DNA of 17,500 nt from Penaeus vannamei (lineage: Eukaryota; Arthropoda; Malacostraca; Decapoda; Penaeidae). The stretch is from contig NC_091571.1 in assembly GCF_042767895.1 (NCBI RefSeq), positions 6,649,961 through 6,667,460 of the forward strand, read 5' to 3'. The notes below the pieces were generated by a model. That model was not told where the DNA came from and did no database searches. It worked only from the letters and a program-made list of their open reading frames with translations. How positions within the stretch are numbered: position 1 is the first letter of the stretch; each line of letters begins with the position of its first letter. Of this stretch, positions 1 through 8,110 are shown one piece after another. The position numbers were made by a program, and so were the translations under genes.

Positions 1-455
1 CCCCTCCCCTTCTACACATACATCTCTGTCTCCCTTCCTACTATGATACCATCCCCCTTCTTCTTCCCTCCTCATATAATGTTATTCCCCCTCTTCTTCC
101 CCTTTCCCCCTATCTCACTCCTCACATCCTTCCCTTCCCCTCGCCCAACCCCTCATCCCTCCCTCCCCTCCCCACCTAACCTCTCACCCCTTACCTCCCC
201 ACTCTACCCCTCACCCTTTCCCTCCCCACCCGACCCAGTCCCCAACCCAACCCCTCACCCCCTCCCTCCCAACCCAACTCCTCATCCCCCCCTCCCCAAC
301 CCAACCCCTCACCCCCTCTCTTCCTCTCCCTCCTTCCTTCCCCTCCCCAACCCAACCCCTCACCCCCTCCCCTCCTCTCCCCACCCAACCTCTCCCTCCC
401 TCCTTCCTTCCCCTCCCCTCACCCCCTCCCCTCCCCCACCCCAACCCCCTACGTT
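1..455. repeat. C-rich pyrimidine tract with degenerate C/T minisatellite
   Basis: The top strand is almost entirely C and T. From about 240 on, a degenerate minisatellite appears whose units open with CCCAACCCAACCCCTCA. Recognisable starts lie near 241, 268, 296 and 345, so the spacing is 27-28 bases and then about 49. A CTCCCTCCTTCCTTCCCC block occurs twice, about 67 bases apart, near 325 and 392. A Pro/Ser/His open frame runs through it because such repeats lack stop codons; its composition is that of the repeat, so it is not treated as a gene. Confidence 0.85.
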
Positions 456-549
456 GCTCGCCTCCGCTAATTCATTCAGACAGGGCAGTTTATCCGCCCG
501 GTGCGCCCAAGCCCCGGAGTCTCGTCACGGTCACGGCGCTGAAGGCGGT
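456..549. other. Short unique GC-balanced island between C-rich and G-rich arms
   Basis: About 95 bases of ordinary complexity with several CpGs separate the C-rich left tract from the G-rich right tract. A TCACGG direct doublet (TCACGGTCACGG) lies near 525-537. I see no gene here. The island marks the point where strand composition switches. Confidence 0.6.
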
Positions 550-775
550 TGGTGGGGCCTCTGGGTGGGGGTGGGGGTGGAGGTGGGGGTAGGGCGGAGT
601 GGTATTTCATGGTGGGGTTCGGTGTGGGTGGGGGTAGGGCGGAGTGGTATTTCATGGTGGGGTTCGGTGTGGGTGGGGGTAGGGGGGAGTGGTATTTCAT
701 GGTGGGGTTCGATGGGGATGGGGGTAGGGGAGGAGTGGTATTTCATGGTGGAGTTCGGTGGGGGTGGGGGTAAGG
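550..775. repeat. G-rich 45-bp minisatellite, four copies
   Basis: The marker GGAGTGGTATTTCATGGTGG recurs at 596, 641, 686 and 732, giving periods of 45, 45 and 46 bases. Between markers lies a G-rich spacer of GGGTGGGGGTAGGG type. Because 45 is divisible by three, a 15-residue motif containing EWYFMVGF repeats in one frame on the plus strand. I attribute the open frame to the repeat period, not to selection. The runs of four or more G could form G-quadruplexes. Confidence 0.9.
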
Positions 776-1095
776 GAGGGGGAAAAAAAGGAGGAAAAAA
801 AGGGAGAAAGAGGGATGGATGGAGAAAAAGAGGGAGAATTGAAGGGGTATGGGAGGAAAAGCAAAAGGAGGATTGGATGAAGGAGAATGGGTAAAGGGAT
901 AGAGGTGGATAATGGAAGGTGGATAGACAGACAGAAGGGGAGTAGGGGAAGGGGGTGGATGAATGGAGGGAAAGACAGAAGATGGGATGAAGGAATATTG
1001 AAATAGGCAGAGGGAAGAGGAATATGAAAAGAACGGGTTAGGAAGTAATAGAAGAAAGGTTGAATAGAAAAGGAGGAAGACGTAGAAAGAGGATT
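776..1095. repeat. Purine-rich (GGA/GAAA) low-complexity DNA
   Basis: The top strand is mostly A and G, with irregular GGAGAAA, GGATGGA and GGGAAAG words and only scattered pyrimidines. No stable period is visible. It continues the G-rich strand bias of the adjacent minisatellite. Confidence 0.7.
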
Positions 1096-1251
1096 ATTTT
1101 ATTTCTTTATTCATTCATATATTTTTTTCTTTATTTATTCATATATTTTTTCTTTATTTATTCATATATTTTTTCTTTATTTTATTATTATTATTATTAT
1201 CATTATTAGCATCATCATATTATCATTATCATCATCATTATTATTATCATT
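1096..1251. repeat. AT-rich 23-24-bp tandem repeat followed by (ATT/ATC)n
   Basis: Units beginning CTTTATTTATTCATATATTT start at 1105, 1129, 1152 and 1175 (periods 24, 23, 23). The fourth unit runs directly into an ATT trinucleotide array with ATC variants that ends near 1251. The two repeats share a TTATT word, so the trinucleotide array may have grown out of the last minisatellite copy. Confidence 0.85.
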
Positions 1252-1255
1252 TAGA

Positions 1256-1600
1256 TTCTTCCCCCTTTGCCCTCTTCCCCTTTTCATCTTCCTTTCCTGG
1301 GCCCTTCGGTCCTCGAGCCCAAGAGCCGGCGGTGGCACTAATGGCGATTTCACACAACGGGCGGTTCATACAGCAAAGCACACGCGGGCACATACGCACA
1401 TCGGCATTGTCATTAGTCCGCCGGCGTTATTGTTGACTACAATGGCCTCTTGTTTTGGTCGTCATTATCTCCGGCGTCGGATGCGTTTCCAGTGTGGTCA
1501 CGTGGTTCGCTTCCCGGGCGAGTGATCGAACTTGGGGGGGAGAGGACGTCAGGGGGCGTGGAGGTTCTTGTTGACCGTGTGGGTACATGAGTGACTGATG
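1256..1600. promoter_or_regulatory. Unique CpG-containing segment with SOX-like sites and an E-box (candidate regulatory element)
   Basis: This is complex sequence with a mixed base composition and no credible coding frame. Within about 55 bases it holds CATTGT (1405-1410), TTATTGTT (1427-1434), ACAATGG (1439-1445) and CTTGTTTTG just after, which match the HMG-box consensus WWCAAWG in either orientation. A palindromic E-box CACGTG lies at 1499-1504. Seen: the motifs. Inferred: regulatory function, because short motifs also arise by chance. A G run near 1534 leads into repeat DNA. Confidence 0.35.
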
Positions 1601-1604
1601 TGGA

Positions 1605-1607
<3 letters not shown>

Positions 1608-1679
<72 letters not shown>

Positions 1680-1711
1680 GTCTCTTTTGTATGAGTCTGT
1701 TTTTGTGTGTG

Positions 1712-1783
<72 letters not shown>

Positions 1784-1805
1784 TACATATACAGTATATA
1801 CATAT
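1608..1805. repeat. Compound microsatellite (TG)n ... (TA)n
   Basis: A (TG)n run from 1608 to 1680, with one C interruption at 1675, is followed by 35 bases of TG-rich spacer and then (TA)n from about 1715 to 1776, which decays into ATACATATA words. The order is TG then TA, the reverse of the TA-TG arrays at 4346 and 4947. Confidence 0.95.
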
Positions 1806-2289
1806 TTATTTTTTACTGAAAAATCATAGTCTTATATACTTTAACATTTTCAGGATAGTTGATTAAAAAATCGCCTTTTGATAATTTTCCTCTTTTTCTT
1901 TATCCTCTTCCTCATTCTCCTTTGTCTCCTCTCCCCTCCTTCTCCCCCCCCCCTCACTCTTACCGCGAACGAGATGCGAAGAGACAATTGCATGTGATAT
2001 TTTGTTGTGATTGCAAAACCAATTGATTACGTTGTTGCAAATCAGTTTTTTAGGCAATGTTTCACCTGAGTAGATTTGTCCAAATAGAAGAATCATTAAC
2101 TTGCAGGTCTTGTTGCTTCATAAAGGCGGTTCATATTCGGCATGATTCATAATTAGGGATGCACGAGCTTTGCGTTTAGTTGATTAAGTTTTGTGTGCAT
2201 GTGTACGCTTATATACCTGTAGGCGTATATTCTTAGATATGCGCATACATGCACATACCCATGCACGTACGCGTATGCATGTATGTGCA
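1806..2289. other. AT-rich unique DNA with a short pyrimidine tract
   Basis: Mostly unique sequence without a plausible gene. A CT-rich pyrimidine stretch lies at 1888-1955 and ends in a run of ten C. One GTTGCAA word lies at 2034-2040. After 2185 the sequence grades into alternating purine-pyrimidine words (GTGCATGTG, GCGCATACATGC) that lead into the CA array. Confidence 0.5.
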
Positions 2290-2447
2290 TATTTACAAAC
2301 TCGTAGAAGCACACGTACACGTGCACACACGCACACGCACACGCACACGTACAAACATACACGCATACACACACACACACACACAAACACACACAGAAAG
2401 ATTTATATATATATATGTGTGTGAGAGAGAGAGAGAAAGAAAGAAAT

Positions 2448-2478
<31 letters not shown>

Positions 2479-2482
2479 TTGA
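2290..2482. repeat. Compound CA / TA / GA microsatellite
   Basis: Degenerate ACACGT/GCACAC words (2308-2360) lead to (CA)n near 2362-2395, a short (TA)n at 2402-2416, a GTGTGTG spacer and then GA-rich repeats at 2422-2477 with AAAG interruptions. No coding signal beyond His-Thr and Arg-Glu repeat translations. Confidence 0.9.
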
Positions 2483-2637
2483 GTGTTTGCTTCCTTATTT
2501 TGGGTGCATGCATTCATATGTGATATACGTTGAGTGTGTGTATGCACAAGCATTCTTCTATGACCAGATGATATTTATCAAGTCATCCATGAGTGCAAAT
2601 ATAATATTACATCCTGAACGTTCATGATTTTCTCAAG
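2483..2637. other. Short unique AT-rich spacer
   Basis: About 155 bases of unique sequence between two repeat tracts. No gene, structured RNA or clear motif cluster is seen. Confidence 0.4.
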
Positions 2638-2815
2638 AATTCCGCCCCCTTTTATTCCTTGGGGCTTGACCTTCGACCCCTCCCCCCTCCTCTTCCCCCA
2701 TTCCCCTCCCCCCCTCCCCCTCCCCCCCTCTTCCCCCAGACCTCGCCCCCCTCATCCACCATTCCCCTCCCCCACCCTTCCCCCAGATCTCGCCCCCCCT
2801 TGTCCACTTCCCATC
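2638..2815. repeat. C-rich pyrimidine tract with a 47-bp tandem duplication
   Basis: The top strand is dominated by C and T. The word TTCCCCCAGAYCTCGCCCCC starts at 2731 and again at 2778, a 47-base tandem duplication with a C/T difference that turns AGACCT into AGATCT. Open frames on both strands are Pro- or Gly-rich products of the repeat. Confidence 0.8.
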
Positions 2816-2995
2816 AGGGGGATCTACACACAATGATGCCAGACTCCCCTCGAAAAAAACTCTTAGGCTAATGACCCTCGCATTTGGCCTGGAAGAGGGA
2901 GTTACGGGATGCGTGGAGTGTGGCAACAGTGACATGATTAATATTCCTTGCGCGGTGGCGAGTACGCTGCAGGTGGAGAGTCTTGCGGTGGTGGC
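2816..2995. other. Unique segment without recognised gene
   Basis: About 180 bases of complex sequence with some CpG, between C-rich and G-rich tracts. It contains GATTAATATTCC near 2936. I see no convincing coding or splice signal. Confidence 0.35.
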
Positions 2996-3255
2996 GCTGT
3001 GGGGCTGTGGGGGCGTCGGTGGCGTGTGGGTGTCGGGGTTCGAGGGTGTGGGGTGTGGGGATGAGGAAGGGTATGGGGTTGTTGGGGGGGGAGTGTAGGG
3101 GTCAGGGTTTAAGGGTGTAGGTGTGAGGGTGTGGAGGATTAGGGTGTTAAGGTGTTGGGGTGTGGTGGGTATCGGTGATGGGGTGTAGTAGGGGTATCTG
3201 TGGGGGTATGTATATGTCTGGGTGTAGGGATACGTGGGTGTTTAGGGTGGGGGGA
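2996..3255. repeat. Degenerate G-rich GGGTGT-type repeat
   Basis: GGGTGT, GGTGTGG and GGGTGTAGG words recur irregularly over about 260 bases, with scattered TTAGGG-like words. The irregular spacing excludes an ordered telomeric array. Many closely spaced G runs give G-quadruplex potential on the plus strand. Confidence 0.75.
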
Positions 3256-3456
3256 GGGGGGTGGAGTAAGTGATGATGCTTCTCTGGTCACTCCGCGGGC
3301 GAGAGGGGATGAAATATAGAGAAGGCTCGGTGAGGGGAAGGGTGAATGGAAATGAGGGGGAGGGGGGGGGAGAAAGAGGGGAGGCTGAGCATGGGAATCG
3401 GCAGGGAGGAAGTAGGGTGGAGGAGGGAGAGGGGGGGAAGAGGGGTGAAAAAAATT
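3256..3456. repeat. Purine-rich GGGA/GAGG tract
   Basis: After a short unique stretch (3270-3300) the top strand is mostly G and A, with GGGGGAG, GGAGGGAG and AGAGGGG words up to the AAAAAATT at 3450. No stable period is seen. Confidence 0.65.
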
Positions 3457-4295
3457 AAGATGTGTATATACTCACCTCTTCAGCGATTTCTCAAATAGAT
3501 ATTTTTCCTTACCGCTCAGTTTCATGAGGAATTGACTAAATATATCAACTAACTTAATATTATTACATTAGTGAATATATTACTTGCACACATCTACTGA
3601 TCACCTTCCTATCAACCAACGAATTACATTACCTTTTGGACAAAAAAGCCAACTTTTATTAGCCGTTCTTAAGTCCTCCTCATTATCGTTATTTCACTCT
3701 CCAGATCTGTTGAACTGTGACAAAGAAACCTGGCTGTGAGATGTAGCTTCGTCATGGCGAAGAAAATTATTATCAGGTTGCAATTTGCTTCTTTACAGTT
3801 GCAATACGTTTGTCAAAAAAAAAAAAAAAAAAAAAAACGAAAATCATTACTTGATAAGACCGCTTGCGAGTTCAGTTCTTTGGCTCGAATTCTATTTTGG
3901 TGAAAAATTGAAATTCGAAATAACAGCGTTTCATTTGTTTTATTTTTCATTTTGTATAGATTTAGGTGACTTTGATAGAATAGTGGATTTTTGCTCGGTC
4001 ATTAATTACAATTTTCACCAGAGTATGTTTCGTGTCTGTTTCATATTTTAAACAAATGGCAAATAGAAAAATATATAAATACATGTATTTTTGTGTGTTT
4101 CTTTTTTTCAGAAAGACTAGTCATATTACTGAAATCCATTTCATTTCAACACATTGTATAGCTTCAAAAAATATTTATCCATTCAACTAGGTTCAAATAT
4201 TTTGAATGTAATAGCTTTGTCTTCACACTGAAAGTTAAATTTTAAACGAGTACTAATATGCATTGCTGTGATCCACACGCGAAAACGTATCTCTT
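3457..4295. other. AT-rich unique region with a 23-base poly(A) run
   Basis: This is the longest AT-rich unique stretch. A pure A run occupies 3815-3837. Two GTTGCAA words (3777-3783 and 3798-3804) lie just upstream, 21 bases apart. Upstream of the poly(A), TAGCTTCGTCATGG (about 3744-3757) and GGTTGCAATTT (about 3776-3786) loosely resemble RNA polymerase III A and B boxes, so a decayed tRNA-derived SINE with its tail is possible. The B-box match is poor (7 of 11) and I see no target-site duplication, so I do not annotate one. No gene is evident. Confidence 0.45.
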
Positions 4296-4722
<427 letters not shown>

Positions 4723-4799
4723 AGATTTGTATATATACATACATCTTTCCTGAAGTGCCGACCCTGGGTTAGCTACCACTGTTAAGACCTGCGTCTCAC
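4723..4799. other. Short unique spacer
   Basis: About 75 bases of ordinary sequence between two microsatellite blocks. No motif or gene recognised. Confidence 0.4.
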
Positions 4800-4940
4800 C
4801 CTATCTATCTGTGTATAGAGAGCTAGCCAGGGAGATATAGATGATTGACAGATAGATAGATAGATAGATAGTAAGGAAGGTAGGTTGGTAGGTAGGTAAA
4901 TGGATAGATACATAGACAGACGGATAGATAGATAAGTAGG
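4800..4940. repeat. Degenerate GATA / GGTA tetranucleotide repeat
   Basis: CTATCTAT at 4801-4809 opens the block. GATA repeats (4850-4872), AAGG/GGTA words (4874-4898) and further GATA and GACAGACG units (4902-4935) follow. CTAT and GATA units are reverse complements, so the two ends could pair as a short imperfect hairpin. Confidence 0.85.
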
Positions 4941-4945
4941 TGGCC

Positions 4946-5321
<376 letters not shown>

Positions 5322-5375
5322 CATTGCAAGCCCCGAGCTCCGGCAGGCCTTCTTCTGCCGGTGCAAGGCTTGTTG
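5322..5375 (+). other. Candidate 54-base internal exon (unconfirmed)
   Basis: The segment lies between an acceptor-like pyrimidine stretch ending in TTCTTCTAG (AG at 5320-5321) and a GTAAGT donor at 5376-5381. Its length is 18 codons and all three forward frames are open across it. One frame reads PELRQAFFCRCKACW and meets TAA directly if unspliced at 5377-5379; the basic, Cys-rich and amphipathic look resembles helix 8 of class A G-protein-coupled receptors, but this is only a resemblance. Within it, CCGGCAG and CTGCCGG can pair as a short hairpin. It could equally be a non-coding RNA exon or chance. No neighbouring coding exon is identified. Confidence 0.2.
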
Positions 5376-5741
5376 GTAAGTCGGCCGTGTGTGTGACTGC
5401 CGGCGGAGCTGCTGTTCTTTAAATTACTTTTATTAAGTTATAATGTCTTAGGAAAGTTTGCATATGCCGATAGTTGGCCAGAGGCAAAAGACTGATTTCC
5501 ATTTAGATAACTTGGAGGCAACGTGTCTGTACGGAGCACGCATCGGTGTGTACGCAGATGCACATTGCACATGTACGTACACAGCTGTATGTGGGTTTGT
5601 GTAAACGTATTCAGATGTATTCACGTAGGTGCGTATAAACACAAATGTAAATACAGCTAATTGTTTTCGTCTGCATATTCAGGTACTGTTTACGTGTTGT
5701 AGTAGTGAACGCTTAGACGTTTTCATTCTTTTGTATTTCAG
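5376..5741 (+). other. Candidate intron (GTAAGT ... TATTTCAG)
   Basis: The stretch begins with the consensus donor GTAAGT and ends with TTTTCATTCTTTTGTATTTCAG, a good pyrimidine-rich acceptor with CAG at 5739-5741. The 366-base length is ordinary for an arthropod intron. Joined to the preceding exon, one frame stays open for 12 more codons and ends at a TAG at 5778-5780; the other two frames stop sooner. The boundaries are seen in the sequence; splicing itself is inferred. Confidence 0.2.
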
Positions 5742-5914
5742 GGTATAGGAGGAGGTATAGTTAAGCCTCCAAATGAGTAGGGTTGCGGGTAGATTAACAT
5801 ACTATTAGCAGATGCACACGCAGACTTACGTAAAAAGGAGAGGACTTGAAAGTAATGTTTGTGTAGTGTTTTTTCTACCTTTTTTCCTTTTTCGTGTACA
5901 CACATGTAAAGACA
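5742..5914. other. Unique region, possible 3' exon start
   Basis: The first 39 bases can extend the upstream candidate exon in frame as GIGGGIVKPPNE followed by TAG. Beyond that the sequence is AT-rich with no polyadenylation signal that I can identify with confidence. Confidence 0.2.
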
Positions 5915-6022
5915 CAGACTCACACACTCATTCACACTCACACTCACTCACTTACTCACTCACTCACACACTCACTCACACACTCACTCACTCACTCACT
6001 CACTCACTCACTCACTCACTCA

Positions 6023-6081
<59 letters not shown>

Positions 6082-6110
6082 GCACTCACTCACCCTCACT
6101 CACTCACTCA

Positions 6111-6163
<53 letters not shown>

Positions 6164-6200
6164 TCACACGCACACACTCACTCACTCACTCACTCACTCA

Positions 6201-6249
<49 letters not shown>

Positions 6250-6306
6250 TCACACACACGCACACACTCACTCACTCACTCACTCACTCACTCACTCACT
6301 CACTCA

Positions 6307-6353
<47 letters not shown>

Positions 6354-6371
6354 GCACACGCACACGCACAT
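5915..6371. repeat. Composite (CTCA)n/(CA)n array with higher-order structure
   Basis: Blocks of CTCA alternate with blocks of pure CA: CTCA to about 6025, CA to 6076, then modules starting at 6077, 6159 and 6245, each opening with CTCACTCAC or CTCACGCAC, containing a CGCA variant and CTCA units, and closing with a (CA) run. Module periods are 82 and 86 bases and the last is longer. His-Thr-Ser-Leu open frames come from the repeat. The array decays into ACGCACACG words near 6350-6370. Confidence 0.95.
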
Positions 6372-6480
6372 AAACCTACAACCGCTTAGAGCACACACAT
6401 AGGAATGACCCCTAATACGCTCATATAAACACGCCCATTGGAAAGCACACACGTAGCCCAGAATAAGGGGCGATTTTCAT
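6372..6480. other. Short unique spacer
   Basis: A transition from the CA array to the CpG-rich segment, with a few remaining CACAC words. No feature recognised. Confidence 0.4.
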
Positions 6481-6547
6481 ATGCAAGATCCGCCGATAAA
6501 GGACCTGGAAAGTAACTCGGGAATGGAGGGCGTCCCGCCGCGGCCCG

Positions 6548-6635
6548 TAATCCTCAGCAAATACAAATGGCCACCTGGATATCACATCTTTTAATTAACG
6601 ATAAATCGCTGTCCGTCATAATAATCCAGTAATCC
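6548..6635. promoter_or_regulatory. Three TAATCC (K50 homeodomain) sites plus TTAATTAA
   Basis: TAATCC occurs at 6548-6553, 6622-6627 and 6630-6635, the last two separated by 2 bases (8-base offset). TTAATTAA, a core bound by Q50 homeodomains, is at 6591-6598. TAATCC is the established core for K50 homeodomains of the Otx, Bicoid and Goosecoid type. Occupancy is inferred. Confidence 0.35.
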
Positions 6636-7170
6636 CTAAATGATCGCAGCGTAAGCCTTGCATCTCCCTCAGCCATCTTAACGAACTCCCGCGCCACCTG
6701 TCCCCCGCGCGCCGCCGGGGGCGCCGCGCCCTCGCCGCGCTCGTCACCTGCTCTGCGGCGGCGACGGAAACCGCGAGGACGCGCCCGGCCCCGCACGCCC
6801 TCGTGCTCCCGAGGGCGTTGCTGTGACGGATTCCCCCGGCGGAGTTCGTCTTAAGGGGGCTGCAGCGCGGGGCGGAGGAGCATAAAAAAGAGCTGGATTA
6901 TTCAAACAAGGTGGGAGGGGGTGGGGGTGGGGGCGATGAGATAGCCCGGCCGCTGTTAATGCGACCCCAACAAACCAACACAGACTCGTAATCAGAGCGG
7001 TAATTTCGGCGGGCCTCGCGGCGCCCCCGGCCCGGCCCTCCGTGCGGCGCCGGCGGTGAGCGCTCCTGCGCGATGCGGCGATAGCTCGGACGCCTCGCAG
7101 TAATGAGGGCGGCGGGCGAGGGAACCGGGGTGATATAAGCATTTAAGCATGGCCGCGGGACGGATTAGGG

Positions 7171-7227
7171 CAGGCTAGCGTAAGCCTGCGTGTGATATGC
7201 AATGCTGATGGTGTGGCTTGTCACACC
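7171..7227. repeat. Two neighbouring inverted repeats of identical 6-6-6 geometry
   Basis: CAGGCT (7171-7176) pairs with AGCCTG (7183-7188) across a 6-base spacer. GGTGTG (7210-7215) pairs with CACACC (7222-7227) across another 6-base spacer. Both are perfect. The second includes TCACACCT, a T-box half-site. They may be dimeric protein sites or small hairpins. Confidence 0.6.
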
Positions 7228-7490
7228 TCGTGCGCCCCGTGCAGTCGCCGCCTCGCCGCGCCGCCCGCCTCTGCGGACGGATCCGCGGGCGGGGCGCGAC
7301 GGGATTGATTTATCGCGTGTGCGGAGATTGCGGCGCGGGCCTTCGCGGGCGGCGCGGGCGGCGGCGTCCTGTTAGCGAGGTCGATTCGCTTCGACAGCCC
7401 GACGAGGGGCCCCTCTGGCCGATCAAAGCAAGGCATTCCAGCGGCGACGCGGAGACCCTGAGACTCTGCTTATGGGCTGATATAAGAGCA

Positions 7491-7497
7491 TATAAAA
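7491..7497 (+). promoter_or_regulatory. TATAAAA box-like word
   Basis: TATAAAA lies in GCATATAAAACTATTG inside the CpG-rich segment. No convincing initiator is seen about 30 bases downstream; the nearest is a weak GAGTCAAAG near 7530. A core promoter here is a weak suggestion only. Confidence 0.12.
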
Positions 7498-7816
7498 CTA
7501 TTGAAAGGCCGCGACGTGAAGGCACTCGAGTCAAAGGGGCTTCCTGGAGCGTTAAACGAGTCGGTTTTGCCTCCATTGCAGACGCTTTTAAGGACGACTT
7601 GTGTACACTTCTACATCATCCCCGAGTGAAGGGCTGGCTCTCCGCCCCCGGACGCGCGGCGGCCGGCGGGATGGCCGGCTGGGTCGGGACGGATATTTTG
7701 GGACGGCGTTTTTCCTCGTTCTCCTTCGGGGCCCGTTTTTTCTTGGCTCGTTTTTCCTTGTTTTTCCATTTCCTTTCCGGTCGGATGCACGCACGCTGCT
7801 TAATCATGTGAAGGGA

Positions 7817-7824
7817 ATTTGCAT
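7817..7824. promoter_or_regulatory. Perfect POU octamer (ATTTGCAT)
   Basis: ATTTGCAT is the exact complement of the octamer ATGCAAAT bound by POU-domain factors. It is followed by the E-box CAGCTG at 7831-7836. The same octamer recurs at 16790-16797 in the other CpG-rich segment. Confidence 0.35.
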
Positions 7825-8038
7825 TTAGATCAGCTGTTCTTTTTTTTCCATCATTTCATTTTTATCATGTCTTAAATACATTCCAGGGAGAGAGCCCATT
7901 AGCTCTCGCATGGGGGCAAATTAATACCAACATTATGCACATTGTGACTAATTGAACCCAGTCATGTGAATCCCGCGCGAATGCCACGGACATTAAGATG
8001 AGATGCTGCGACACAAAGTGTACATCAAACCCATCCTT

Positions 8039-8051
8039 TAATCCATAATCC
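8039..8051. promoter_or_regulatory. Paired TAATCC sites
   Basis: TAATCC occurs at 8039-8044 and 8046-8051, offset by 7 bases. This repeats the close pairing seen at 6622 and 6630 and is the downstream part of the K50 cluster. Confidence 0.35.
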
Positions 8052-8110
8052 CGATGGAGACTCGCAAATGAAATATCCATCCATGCACGGAGACTTGAAT
8101 CCCCTCCAGA

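Larger units (their letters stand above)
6481..8110. promoter_or_regulatory. Long complex CpG-rich segment with clustered homeodomain sites (candidate cis-regulatory module)
   Basis: This is the longest stretch free of simple repeats. The 6510-7700 part is GC- and CpG-rich; 7800-8100 is more balanced. It holds seven copies of TAATCC or its complement, a TTAATTAA at 6591-6598, a POU octamer at 7817-7824, two 6-6-6 inverted repeats (7171-7188 and 7210-7227), and TGATATAAG words at 7131 and 7479. A 197-codon plus-strand frame (7218-7811) and antisense frames of similar kind exist, as expected where GC-rich DNA has few stops; none shows a domain I recognise. Regulatory function is inferred from motif density and the absence of repeats. 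A first exon or non-coding transcript cannot be excluded. Confidence 0.4.

Noticed and set aside
43..894. 283-codon plus-strand open frame
   Set aside because: It runs from a C-rich repeat (Pro/Ser/His) into a G-rich minisatellite (Gly/Trp). Composition and period explain the lack of stops; no domain, no splice context.
2996..3255. Telomere-like TTAGGG words
   Set aside because: Words are irregular, mixed with GGGTGT and not tandem. Arthropod telomeres are usually TTAGG. Interpreted as G-rich low-complexity DNA.
5915..6371. CRISPR-like regular repeats
   Set aside because: There are no unique spacers between repeats; the array is a microsatellite in a eukaryotic context.
7218..7811. 197-codon plus-strand open frame in the CpG-rich segment
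   Set aside because: Similar long frames exist on the opposite strand, as expected where stops are rare. No domain or codon-like pattern is recognised. An exon cannot be excluded without RNA data.
7865..8080. 71-codon minus-strand frame with protein-like composition
   Set aside because: It is short, has no recognisable motif, and overlaps the paired TAATCC sites in probable regulatory sequence.
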